Source of the DNA: JALUUH01 sp964636675
Lineage (GTDB): Bacteria > Pseudomonadota > Gammaproteobacteria > S012-40
Direction of reading: 5' to 3'
NCBI GenBank assembly: GCA_964636675.1
Contig: CAZWUO010000146.1
Coordinates: 1-9,958, forward strand
DNA length: 9,958 nucleotides
Both the position numbers and the translations under genes were made by a program. Shown here piece after piece: positions 1 through 6,460 of this stretch. A model generated the notes under the pieces. It saw nothing but the letters and a program-made list of their open reading frames with translations, was not told where the DNA came from and ran no database searches. Every line of letters begins with the position of its first letter. The first letter of the stretch is position 1.

Positions 1-592
1 AGCCAACTTAGTCGGCGCTGAATTTTTAGCGGGTATTCCTGGAACGATGGGTGGTGCGCTGGCGATGAATGCGGGTGCTTTTGGCGGAGAAACATGGGTA
101 CATATCGAATCTGTAGAAACGATAAATAGAGCGGGGTATCGATTTCTGCGTACACCGGAAGATTATGCGGTGGCTTATAGGTCGGTGAAAGGGCCTGCCG
201 ACGAATGGTTTGTGGCAGCGAATTTAAAACTAGTGCGTAGTGACGGGGAGGATTCCCGCCTACGAATAAAGAAGCTATTGGCTAAACGTGCAGAGACCCA
301 ACCGACTAGCTTGCCGAGTTGCGGTTCAGTGTTTAGGAACCCTAAAGATGACTATTCAGCACGTTTAATTGATGAGTTGGGGTTGAAAGGTTTGTGTATT
401 GGAGGTGCGTGTGTTTCCGACAAACATGCGAACTTTATTATCAATACCGGTGATGCGATGGCAAGTGATATTGAAAAATTGATCGAAAAAGTTCAATCAA
501 TTGTGGAGCACAAGCAAGGTATCCGTTTGGTGCGTGAGGTATGTATTGTTGGTGAAGCTTCGAGTTCGGTGAAAAAGCATGACATTTATTAA
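1..592 (+). CDS. murB: UDP-N-acetylenolpyruvoylglucosamine reductase, type II (5' end outside window)
   Basis: MurB reduces UDP-GlcNAc-enolpyruvate to UDP-MurNAc with NADPH and FAD in the cytoplasm, the second committed step of peptidoglycan precursor synthesis. The reading frame is open from base 2. It begins inside the FAD-binding domain with the family hallmark GIPGTMGGALAMNAGAFGG. The C-terminal substrate domain follows: CGSVFRNP carries the catalytic serine (codon 326-328), then LGLKGLCIGGACVS and HANFIIN. The proton-donor glutamate is in LVREVCIVG (codon 536-538). Only a few residues separate FRNP from the LIDELGLKG helix. The long insertion found there in E. coli-type (type I) MurB is absent, so this is a type II enzyme. 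The 3' end overlaps ddl by 14 nt, which suggests cotranscription and translational coupling. The N-terminal part, roughly 100 or more residues, lies upstream of the window. Identification is secure. Confidence 0.96.
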   Translation, partial: ANLVGAEFLAGIPGTMGGALAMNAGAFGGETWVHIESVETINRAGYRFLRTPEDYAVAYRSVKGPADEWFVAANLKLVRSDGEDSRLRIKKLLAKRAETQPTSLPSCGSVFRNPKDDYSARLIDELGLKGLCIGGACVSDKHANFIINTGDAMASDIEKLIEKVQSIVEHKQGIRLVREVCIVGEASSSVKKHDIY

Positions 593-1532
593 TCCTCAAG
601 AGTACGGAAAGGTCGCAGTATTAATGGGTGGAGTTTCTGCAGAACGCGAAATATCTTTGCAAAGTGGCGCTGCTGTGCTTGCCGCCTTAATCCGTAAAGG
701 CGTAGATGCGGTCGCTGTTGATGCTGCGGATAGTGTGATTGAGCAGTTACAAAACGGAGATTTTAATCGTGTATTTAATATGCTGCATGGCCGCATGGGT
801 GAAGATGGTGTAATCCAAGGGGCAATTGAAGTCCTTGGGATGACTTACACAGGCAGTGGTGTATTGGCTTCTGCGCTTGGCATGGACAAACTTCGGACCA
901 AAGAAATATGGCTTGCGAATGATTTGCCGACGCCTCGATTTCGCGCCTTGCTGAGCAAGGCGGACTTAGAAAATACGGTGAGTTACTTAGGTTTTCCGAT
1001 GTTTATCAAGCCATCTCGGGAAGGCTCAAGCATTGGAATCGCAAAAGTGTCGAAGATGAGTGAACTGTTGGATGCATGGCGTGGTGCTGCTGAGTTTGAC
1101 GATAGAGTTATGGCTGAGCAGTGTATCGAAGGTAAAGAATATACAGCAGCTGTTTTAGGGCGCGATATGTTGCCTATTGTTAGGCTGGATACACCGAATG
1201 ATTTTTATGATTATGAGGCCAAGTATGAAGCGAATACCACAAACTATTATTGCCCGTCAGGCCTAGCCGACGAGATAGAAAAAAATTTCCAGACATTATG
1301 CAAAAAAGCATTTGATGTGATCGATGGTTATGGATGGGGGCGCGTAGACTTCATGGTCGACGACTCAGAGCAGCCGTGGCTGATAGAAGTTAATACTTTG
1401 CCTGGAATGACTGATCATAGTTTGCTGCCGATGGCGGCAAAAGAAGCTGGCATGGAGTTTGATGACTTGGTTATGCGAATTCTAGAAACCAGTAATTCTC
1501 GGTCGGTCAACGGAGGTTTTGATGGCTGCTAA
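579..1532 (+). CDS. ddlB: D-alanine--D-alanine ligase
   Basis: Ddl is a cytoplasmic ATP-grasp ligase that joins two D-alanines for addition to UDP-MurNAc-tripeptide by MurF. The product has 317 residues, slightly longer than E. coli DdlB because of a few extra N-terminal residues. The N-terminal motif VLMGGVSAEREISL carries the substrate-binding glutamate (E22). The central ATP-grasp region has KPSREGSSIG with S150. The omega loop FYDYEAKY has K215 and Y216, and the C-terminal Mg/ATP motif IEVNTLPGMTDHSLLP has S281 and L282. These are the residues of the E. coli active site. Tyrosine at 216 indicates a D-Ala-D-Ala enzyme rather than a VanA-type D-lactate ligase. The ATG lies inside the end of murB and has GGTGA at 568-572, 6 nt upstream. 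The 3' end overlaps ftsQ by 11 nt. The symbol ddlB rather than ddlA is chosen from its dcw location. Confidence 0.97.
   Translation: MTFINPQEYGKVAVLMGGVSAEREISLQSGAAVLAALIRKGVDAVAVDAADSVIEQLQNGDFNRVFNMLHGRMGEDGVIQGAIEVLGMTYTGSGVLASALGMDKLRTKEIWLANDLPTPRFRALLSKADLENTVSYLGFPMFIKPSREGSSIGIAKVSKMSELLDAWRGAAEFDDRVMAEQCIEGKEYTAAVLGRDMLPIVRLDTPNDFYDYEAKYEANTTNYYCPSGLADEIEKNFQTLCKKAFDVIDGYGWGRVDFMVDDSEQPWLIEVNTLPGMTDHSLLPMAAKEAGMEFDDLVMRILETSNSRSVNGGFDGC
1512..1516 (+). promoter_or_regulatory. ribosome binding site that sets the ftsQ start
   Basis: GGAGG lies inside the 3' end of ddl, 5 nt before the ATG at 1522. A TTG at 1519, directly before that ATG and in the same frame, would be only 2 nt from the site. 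The ATG is therefore the better start. Confidence 0.8.
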
Positions 1533-2313
1533 GCTGAAAAAAGGCAAAGATTTAAAAAAGTCATCAAAAAATTCTGTGTCATTGATGAAATGGCTTGGCT
1601 ATGGTTCATTTTTAGGTTTATTTATTGCCGGAGCGGTGTTTGTAGGAATGCAAGCAACTCGAGCAGATGTTTTTCCCATCCAGGAAATTCGTTTTGTGGG
1701 TGAGTTTGAAAAAGTCGATGTCATAGCGTTAAAAGCTATCGTAGAGAAAAATATTGATGGAAATTTTTTTACTCTTGATGTCGGACGAATTCATCAATTA
1801 GTTACCAATTTACCTTGGGTGAATTTTGCATGGATCGATAGAAAATGGCCGGGTATTTTGCAAGTTCGGGTCGTTGAAGAAAAAGCAGTAGCGATATGGC
1901 GTAATGAAACCCTATTAAATATGCAGGGAGAGTCTTTTGTTGCAGGAACAGCAAAGGAGTTTTTCAAATTACCCGTGTTGTTTGGGGAAAACGCTAACGA
2001 AAAAAAATTAATGGAAGTTTATAAAATCATGCACGCTATTGTTCAACCCGTCGGGCTGAGTGTAAGTCATCTCAGCATAGATGCGCGGCATGCAATTAAG
2101 GCAGTATTGGATGATTCTATTGAATTGTTTCTCGGTCGTAACGATTTCGAGGAAAAATTAACTCGATTTATAAGAGTTTACGGCAGTAATTTTGCTCACA
2201 TAAAACAAAAAATTAGGCGGATTGACTTACGCTACTCAAACGGATTTTCTTTATTTGAAAAAGAAACACCAAACATAAGTCAAATCCAACCAACAGGAGT
2301 TCCTTCGGTATAA
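1522..2313 (+). CDS. ftsQ: cell division protein FtsQ
   Basis: FtsQ is a bitopic inner-membrane protein that links early cytoplasmic divisome proteins to FtsB, FtsL and the FtsWI septal synthase. The product has 263 residues. It has a short basic cytoplasmic tail with many lysines (residues 1-23), one hydrophobic segment (about 24-43, containing GYGSFLGLFIAGAVFVG) and a periplasmic POTRA domain. POTRA starts at FPIQEIRFVGEF (about 51) and includes the family pattern LPWVNFAWIDRKWPGILQVRVVEEKAVAIW. The FtsQ-type beta domain follows, ending near LTRFIRVYGSNFAHIKQKIRRIDLRYSNGFSL, in which the final IDLRY strand is typical. Length and topology match the family. The gene overlaps ddl by 11 nt and stops 3 nt before ftsA. 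FtsQ sequences diverge quickly, but the domain order and the position between ddl and ftsA make the call firm. Confidence 0.95.
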   Translation: MAAKLKKGKDLKKSSKNSVSLMKWLGYGSFLGLFIAGAVFVGMQATRADVFPIQEIRFVGEFEKVDVIALKAIVEKNIDGNFFTLDVGRIHQLVTNLPWVNFAWIDRKWPGILQVRVVEEKAVAIWRNETLLNMQGESFVAGTAKEFFKLPVLFGENANEKKLMEVYKIMHAIVQPVGLSVSHLSIDARHAIKAVLDDSIELFLGRNDFEEKLTRFIRVYGSNFAHIKQKIRRIDLRYSNGFSLFEKETPNISQIQPTGVPSV

Positions 2314-2316
2314 GTT

Positions 2317-3555
2317 ATGGTTAAGAAACCAGGTCAAAATTTGATTGTTGGATTAGATATTGGAACATCAAAAGTAGTCGCTATCGTTGGAGAAATAACA
2401 TCTGAAGGCAGTGTTGATATTATTGGGTTTGGTTCGCATGCTTCGCGCGGTTTAAAAAAAGGTGTAGTGGTAAATATCGAGTCTACGGTGCAATCTATTC
2501 AACGCGCCGTCGAAGAGGCCGAGTTAATGGCTGGTTGTCAGATTCATGCGGTTTATGCCGGCATCGCAGGGAGTCATATACGTGGCTTGAATTCTCACGG
2601 TATCGTTGCCATTCGTGATAAAGAAGTTCGCAGGGATGATGTCGCGCGCGTTATTGATGCTGCGCGTGCAGTTGCAATACCCGCAGACCAAAAATTTCTG
2701 CATGTTTTGCCGCAGGAATTCATTATTGATGACCAAGATGGCGTGCATGAACCCGTGGGTATGTCTGGGGTTCGTTTAGAAGCTAAGGTGCATATCGTTA
2801 CTGGAGCGGTTAGCGCGGCACAAAACATCATAAAATGTATTAAACGTTGCGGTCTTGAAGTGGAGGACATTATTCTTGAACAGCTCGCCTCAAGCCATGC
2901 AGTATTGAACGATGATGAAAAGGAGCTTGGTGTTTGCTTGGTTGATATTGGTGGTGGCACGACAGATATAGCGGTATTTACGGATGGCTCCATTCGCCAC
3001 ACGGCGGTTATTCCAATTGCAGGAGACCAAGTCACCAGTGATGTTGCGGTTGCATTGCGCACCCCAACCCAGTACGCCGAAGAGATAAAAATTAAATACG
3101 GTTGTTGTTTAACCCAAATGGCAAACCCGGAAGAGACCATAGAGGTTCCGAGTGTTGGTGAAAGACCGCCGAGAAGATTAGCCAGGCAAACTTTAGCGGA
3201 AGTTATTGAGCCGCGGTATGAAGAATTGTTTACCTTAGTTCAAGCCGAGCTAAGGCGCACTGGAATGGAAGATATGATTGCCGCCGGCATCGTATTGACC
3301 GGAGGAAGTTCAAAAATGGATGGGGGGGTGGAACTGGCGGAGGAAGTATTTCATATGCCAGTTAGACTAGGAAAGCCGCAATATGTGAATGGGTTAGCAG
3401 ATATTATTCAGAATCCGATTTATGCAACTGGGGTTGGCCTTCTACTCTATGGGCATCATTATCAAGACAAAAAAGTGAGTGATTTACACTCAGTTGATCG
3501 TGGTAAATCGGGTGTTTTGAATCGAATGAACGCGTGGTTTAAAAATAATTTTTAA
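2317..3555 (+). CDS. ftsA: cell division protein FtsA
   Basis: FtsA is an actin-fold ATPase that tethers FtsZ filaments to the inner membrane and recruits later division proteins. The product has 412 residues, near the usual length of about 420. The phosphate-1 motif is at the N-terminus (LIVGLDIGTSKVVAIVGEI, about 9-27). The 1C subdomain typical of FtsA follows. Phosphate-2 is VCLVDIGGGTTDIAVF, and the adenosine motif is IVLTGGSSKMDG. The last residues (GVLNRMNAWFKNNF) form the amphipathic membrane-targeting helix. The ATG lies 3 nt after the ftsQ stop. The only strong purine-rich site, AGGAG at 2295-2299, is 17 nt upstream, too far for normal initiation. No alternative in-frame start exists between the ftsQ stop and this ATG, so translational coupling to ftsQ is likely. 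ftsZ follows after 77 nt that contain a terminator-like hairpin. Confidence 0.97.
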   Translation: MVKKPGQNLIVGLDIGTSKVVAIVGEITSEGSVDIIGFGSHASRGLKKGVVVNIESTVQSIQRAVEEAELMAGCQIHAVYAGIAGSHIRGLNSHGIVAIRDKEVRRDDVARVIDAARAVAIPADQKFLHVLPQEFIIDDQDGVHEPVGMSGVRLEAKVHIVTGAVSAAQNIIKCIKRCGLEVEDIILEQLASSHAVLNDDEKELGVCLVDIGGGTTDIAVFTDGSIRHTAVIPIAGDQVTSDVAVALRTPTQYAEEIKIKYGCCLTQMANPEETIEVPSVGERPPRRLARQTLAEVIEPRYEELFTLVQAELRRTGMEDMIAAGIVLTGGSSKMDGGVELAEEVFHMPVRLGKPQYVNGLADIIQNPIYATGVGLLLYGHHYQDKKVSDLHSVDRGKSGVLNRMNAWFKNNF

Positions 3556-3568
3556 ACGCAATACAGTA

Positions 3569-3594
3569 GTGGACTCAACGAGTTCCGCTTTTTT
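3569..3594 (+). terminator. terminator-like hairpin between ftsA and ftsZ
   Basis: GTGGACTC pairs with GAGTTCCGC around an AAC loop. This gives eight base pairs, including one G-U, with a single bulged T at 3583 or 3584. The stem is followed at once by six T (3589-3594). That is the layout of a Rho-independent terminator, but the stem is short and interrupted. Partial termination or attenuation is more likely than a full stop. It sits 39 nt before the ftsZ start. Confidence 0.5.
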
Positions 3595-3620
3595 GTAAGC
3601 AGATTGCTATAGGCATAAAA

Positions 3621-3625
3621 GAGGT
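3621..3625 (+). promoter_or_regulatory. ftsZ ribosome binding site
   Basis: GAGGT preceded by A-rich sequence lies 7 nt before the ATG at 3633. This site is well placed and much better than the one before ftsA, which fits the higher FtsZ requirement. Confidence 0.65.
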
Positions 3626-3632
3626 AAAGACT

Positions 3633-4769
3633 ATGTTTGAAATGATGGATGCGCATGCTCAGGATGCTGTCATCAAGGTAATTGGAGTTGGTGGTGGTGG
3701 TTGTAATGCGGTTGAGCATATGTTGGAAGGGAATATCGATGGCGTGGAGTTTATCTGTGCGAATACCGATGCCCAAGCGTTAAAAAACTCAACCGCGAAG
3801 ACAATTTTGCAATTAGGGTCAACGGTGACTCGCGGTTTAGGTGCCGGTGCCAATCCAGAAATTGGGCGTCAAGCCGCATTAGAAGACCGCGAGCGCTTAA
3901 TGGAAATTCTTGAAGGTGCCGATATGGTTTTCATTACGGCGGGAATGGGTGGTGGTACTGGAACAGGTGGCGCCCCCATTGTTGCGCAGACAGCAAAAGA
4001 ATTGGGGATTTTAACCGTTGCAGTGGTGACTAAGCCATTTCCATTTGAAGGCAAAAAACGCATGGCATACGCCGAAGAGGGAATAAAGGAGCTGGCGCAA
4101 TATGTTGATTCATTGATTACCATTCCGAATGAAAAGTTGTTATCTGTATTAGGCAAGCATATGACTTTATTGGATTGCTTTAAATCAGCCAATGATGTTT
4201 TGCTTAACGCGGTGCAAGGAATTGCTGAATTGATTACGCGCCCTGGTTTAATCAACGTGGATTTTGCAGATGTGCGTACGGTGATGTCTGAAATGGGCTT
4301 AGCCATGATGGGTGCCGGGTCGGCCACCGGGGAAGATCGCGCACGTGAGGCGGCTGAACTTGCGATTGCAAGTCCACTGCTAGAAGATGTTAGCTTATCC
4401 GGGGCGCGGGGTATTTTGGTTAATGTGACGGCAGGTCTAGATTTGTCTATTGGTGAATTTGAAGAAGTTGGAAACACCGTTAAAGAGTTTGCTTCCGAAA
4501 ATGCCACCGTCGTTGTGGGTACAGTGATTGATCCTGACATGCAGAACGAGTTGCGCGTAACGGTGGTAGCGACAGGGATTGGGCAAGAAGCCAAAGCCGC
4601 TAAACCGGAGCCTGTGAAAATAGTCAAACATACCAATGGCGATGTCGATTATAAAGCCTTTGAAAAGCCAGCGATCATTCGGAAAAAAGTCGTTAATGAT
4701 AATTCTCGCTCATCCGATGAACTCGATTATCTGGATATACCGGCATTTCTTAGACGGCAGGCCGACTAG
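3633..4769 (+). CDS. ftsZ: cell division protein FtsZ
   Basis: FtsZ is the tubulin-like GTPase that polymerises into the cytoplasmic Z ring and organises septal wall synthesis. The product has 378 residues. The N-terminal GTP-binding domain has IKVIGVGGGGCNAVEHM, the tubulin signature GGGTGTG at 106-112, and PFPFEGKKR. The synergy (T7) loop NVDFADVRTVMSEMG carries the catalytic aspartates D210 and D213, which complete the active site of the neighbouring subunit. A variable linker of about 45 residues follows. The protein ends with the conserved peptide DELDYLDIPAFLRRQAD, which binds FtsA and ZipA in E. coli. This tail differs from the E. coli one by a single residue over DYLDIPAFLRRQAD. The start is supported by GAGGT at 3621. 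No defect is visible. ftsA precedes it and lpxC follows, the usual gammaproteobacterial order. Confidence 0.99.
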   Translation: MFEMMDAHAQDAVIKVIGVGGGGCNAVEHMLEGNIDGVEFICANTDAQALKNSTAKTILQLGSTVTRGLGAGANPEIGRQAALEDRERLMEILEGADMVFITAGMGGGTGTGGAPIVAQTAKELGILTVAVVTKPFPFEGKKRMAYAEEGIKELAQYVDSLITIPNEKLLSVLGKHMTLLDCFKSANDVLLNAVQGIAELITRPGLINVDFADVRTVMSEMGLAMMGAGSATGEDRAREAAELAIASPLLEDVSLSGARGILVNVTAGLDLSIGEFEEVGNTVKEFASENATVVVGTVIDPDMQNELRVTVVATGIGQEAKAAKPEPVKIVKHTNGDVDYKAFEKPAIIRKKVVNDNSRSSDELDYLDIPAFLRRQAD

Positions 4770-4793
4770 CTGCGCGAAATAGGATTTGTATTG

Positions 4794-4827
4794 CGTTCTA
4801 GGAACGTTGCTGCCCTTGTGTTACCAT
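4794..4827 (+). promoter_or_regulatory. possible lpxC promoter, extended -10 with an upstream inverted repeat
   Basis: TGTTACCAT (TG at 4819-4820, -10-like TACCAT at 4822-4827) fits an extended -10 element with four of six consensus bases. No good -35 is present. Instead the inverted repeat CGTTC-TAG-GAACG (4794-4806) occupies that position. It lacks a following T run, so it is not a terminator. A start near 4834 would leave a leader of about 45 nt before lpxC. This is inference from sequence, and lpxC may also be transcribed by read-through from ftsZ. Confidence 0.3.
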
Positions 4828-4878
4828 CGCGCGAAAGTTTGCGGTTTTTGTATGCAAGGTGTTACAAAAGGGTTGAAG

Positions 4879-5790
4879 ATGACTAAACAACGTACGCTAA
4901 AAAATGTGATTCGTGCAGCAGGTGTAGGGCTTCATTCGGGTAAGAAGGTTTATGTGACGCTTCGTCCGGCAGCACCTAATTCGGGCATTACATTTATTCG
5001 TACAGATTTTGATGAGCCAAAAATCATCAAAGCGATTTCGTCAAATGTCACTGACACACGTTTATCCACCACGATTGAAAGTGACGGGGTTAAGGTTTCG
5101 ACGGTAGAGCATTTGTTATCCGCGTTTGCGGGTCTTGGAATTGACAATGCTTATGTTGAACTCAGTGAGGCTGAGGTTCCGATTATGGACGGCAGTGCAG
5201 GGCCTTTTGTGTTTCTTATTCAGTCGGCGGGTATCGAAGAGCAAGCAGCAGACAAGCAGTATCTTAGAATTAAGAAAAATGTAGTAATTAAAGAGGGTGA
5301 TAAGTGGGCTAGATTTGAGCCGTTTGAAGGCTTTAAAGTCAGTTTTTCGATTGATTTCGATCATCCTGCTTTCTCTGAAGAGCAAAATTTAACCGAAGTT
5401 GATTTTTCTACAACTTCCTTTGTACGCGAAGTGAGTCGTGCAAGAACGTTTGGCTTTACACGGGATATCGATATGTTACGGAGTAACAATCTTGCGCTCG
5501 GTGGGAGTACGGATAACGCAGTGTTTATTGACGATTACCGCGTATTAAATCCTGATGGCTTGCGTTATGAAGACGAATTTGTAAAACATAAAGTGTTAGA
5601 CGCTATTGGCGATTTGTATTTGCTTGGGCATAGTCTTATTGGCGCGTTTCGCGGGCATAAGTCAGGCCATGCTCTTAATAATCAATTACTTAGAGCTCTA
5701 CTTGCGGACAAAGAAGCATGGGAACTCGTTACATTTTCGGAAACTCAGGAAGTCCCCATTTCCTATAGTCAGCCAATTCTTACGGTATAG
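4879..5790 (+). CDS. lpxC: UDP-3-O-acyl-N-acetylglucosamine deacetylase
   Basis: LpxC is the cytoplasmic zinc enzyme that removes the acetyl group from UDP-3-O-acyl-GlcNAc, the committed step of lipid A synthesis. The product has 303 residues (E. coli 305) and begins MTKQRTLKNVIRAAGVGLHSGKKV, aligned with the E. coli start. AAGGG at 4867-4871 lies 7 nt upstream of this ATG. Zinc ligands are H78 in STVEHLLSA, and H237 and D241 in KHKVLDAIGD. The general base is E77, and the second catalytic histidine is H264 in KSGHALN. All are one position lower than in E. coli. The C-terminus ends in nonpolar PILTV. In E. coli the LpxC tail is read by FtsH; whether that holds here cannot be told. The gene converges with dciA, with 96 nt between them and no clear terminator. 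Confidence 0.98.
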   Translation: MTKQRTLKNVIRAAGVGLHSGKKVYVTLRPAAPNSGITFIRTDFDEPKIIKAISSNVTDTRLSTTIESDGVKVSTVEHLLSAFAGLGIDNAYVELSEAEVPIMDGSAGPFVFLIQSAGIEEQAADKQYLRIKKNVVIKEGDKWARFEPFEGFKVSFSIDFDHPAFSEEQNLTEVDFSTTSFVREVSRARTFGFTRDIDMLRSNNLALGGSTDNAVFIDDYRVLNPDGLRYEDEFVKHKVLDAIGDLYLLGHSLIGAFRGHKSGHALNNQLLRALLADKEAWELVTFSETQEVPISYSQPILTV

Positions 5791-5886
5791 ATTTATTTCT
5801 TTAGGCGTGTTACCTGCGCACAAAGGTTATAGATCTTTGATAAATATATAAGCGATAAGTAATAATGCGACAGGGAGTTAACGCGG

Positions 5887-6339
5887 TTATTTTTTAGGGT
5901 CAATCTTTCCAGATAAACGCTGTAGAGCAAGCTTGAGCTTTGGGTCATTAATCGTATATGCTGTGTCCCGGATGTTTTTAGATGCATTATTGGATAAAGG
6001 AATTACCAAGCGTCGAGGTGAAGGCTGTTCTAAGCTTGTTGGTCTCACCTTAACTACAATAGATTTCAAAAAATGTACATTTGTACATCCTTTTATCCCT
6101 TCAAGAATATTATATTGTTCGTAGCGAATTCTGATGGCCCAGGCAGAGGTGTCAGCTAGTATAACTAACTGATTACCCGATATATTAGCGGCTATACAAT
6201 GGTTTTTAAGAGGTGCATCAAGGGTTTGCTGTAACGCATTGTTTAGCGCATTTAGCACCCTGGTTTTTTTTATAATTTGGCGCAGATCTGGTGAGTTATT
6301 GGCCAGTATTTTGGCTAGAATGATGGGGCGCTTTGACAT
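5887..6339 (-). CDS. dciA: DciA-type replicative helicase loader (DUF721)
   Basis: DciA is the ancestral bacterial helicase-loading factor. It interacts with DnaB and is needed for replication initiation in bacteria lacking the phage-derived DnaC. The product has 150 residues. Family features are the N-terminal segment with LRQIIKKTRVLNALNNALQQTL, then the hallmark LVILADTSAWAIRIRYEQYNIL, followed by IVVKVRP and a low-complexity, partly basic C-terminal tail. This is the KH-like DUF721 fold followed by a flexible extension. The ATG at 6339 is preferred. An in-frame TTG at 6402 would add 21 hydrophobic residues that do not look like the family, and it would lie upstream of the likely transcription start. 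The Shine-Dalgarno is weak (only TTGAG nearby). The gene is inverted relative to its neighbours. The lpxC-dciA-M23-secA order resembles what I recall for Pseudomonas. Confidence 0.87.
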   Translation of the reverse strand: MSKRPIILAKILANNSPDLRQIIKKTRVLNALNNALQQTLDAPLKNHCIAANISGNQLVILADTSAWAIRIRYEQYNILEGIKGCTNVHFLKSIVVKVRPTSLEQPSPRRLVIPLSNNASKNIRDTAYTINDPKLKLALQRLSGKIDPKK

Positions 6340-6387
6340 ATTGTGCTCAAGATATTCCCAAATAAGTCGAATTATTAACTGACAGGG

Positions 6388-6416
6388 TATATATAATAAC
6401 AAGGAGCTGTCGTCAA
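6388..6416 (-). promoter_or_regulatory. likely sigma70 promoter for dciA
   Basis: On the minus strand, TTGACG (6416-6411) and TATATA (6393-6388) are separated by exactly 17 nt. They match the -35 and -10 consensus at five of six and four to five of six positions. Transcription would start near 6381, giving a leader of about 42 nt before the dciA ATG. The -35 hexamer lies in the left arm of the palindrome at 6402-6456. Confidence 0.55.
6392..6397 (+). promoter_or_regulatory. perfect -10 hexamer facing the M23 gene
   Basis: TATAAT is exact, but no credible -35 lies 16-18 nt upstream and there is no TG extension. If used, transcription would begin near 6403-6405, at the base of the palindromic stem. 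The M23 mRNA would then carry a 5'-terminal hairpin. Confidence 0.3.
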
Positions 6417-6456
6417 TGAATATGACTGCGAAGTTATATTCATTGACGACAGCCCT
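6402..6456 (+). repeat. long palindromic stem-loop with a GCGA tetraloop
   Basis: An 18-bp perfect inverted repeat (GCTGTCGTCAATGAATAT at 6406-6423, complement at 6436-6453) continues inward. It adds G-U, A-U, C-G and U-A pairs and closes on GCGA (6428-6431), a GNRA tetraloop. That is 22 continuous pairs with one wobble. Outward, three more pairs form if A6405 is bulged. Only plus-strand RNA has the GNRA loop and the G-U pair; minus-strand RNA would have an A-C mismatch there. No T run follows on the plus strand, so it is not a standard terminator. It fills most of the gap between the divergent dciA and M23 genes. It could be an mRNA-stabilising 5' hairpin, a regulator binding site or a relic of a small mobile repeat. 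Confidence 0.85.
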
Positions 6457-6460
6457 CTAG
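6416..6460 (+). CDS. possible 14-codon leader ORF inside the palindrome
   Basis: ATG at 6416 is preceded by a strong Shine-Dalgarno AAGGAG (6401-6406) at 9 nt spacing. It encodes MNMTAKLYSLTTAL and stops at TAG 6458-6460, 22 nt before the M23 start. The ribosome site and start codon both lie in the left arm of the hairpin. A transcript beginning at the TATAAT promoter would start too late to include the full ribosome site. No homology is recognised and the ORF may be chance, but translation could open the hairpin and influence the poorly provided M23 start. Confidence 0.2.
   Translation: MNMTAKLYSLTTAL

Noticed and set aside
2595..3140. 181-codon minus-strand frame
   Set aside because: It is antisense to ftsA, whose frame carries all the expected motifs. 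There is no independent support.
3869..4636. 255-codon minus-strand frame
   Set aside because: It lies antisense within ftsZ and is low-complexity and serine/threonine/alanine/proline-rich. It is a shadow of codon bias in the real gene.
4786..4878. N-terminal extension of LpxC from a TTG at 4786
   Set aside because: The extra 31 residues are cysteine-rich and unlike the family. ATG 4879 aligns with the E. coli start and has a ribosome site.
5606..5851. 81-codon plus-strand frame overlapping the lpxC end
   Set aside because: It is out of frame with lpxC codons that include catalytic H264, and it has no ribosome site or recognisable domain.
5791..5886. Bidirectional terminator between convergent lpxC and dciA
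   Set aside because: Only 4-5-bp stems are visible (CAAAG...CTTTG, TAAC-GCG-GTTA). The TAAC stem is followed by T residues but is too weak to call.
6340..6402. Upstream TTG start for dciA
   Set aside because: The added residues are hydrophobic, do not match the family, and lie over the likely promoter.
6402..6456. Palindrome as a Rho-independent terminator or as a clean MITE insertion
   Set aside because: No T run follows on the plus strand, only mixed T-rich sequence lies on the minus side, and no target-site duplication flanks the element. It also lies at the 5' ends of both neighbours, not at a 3' end.
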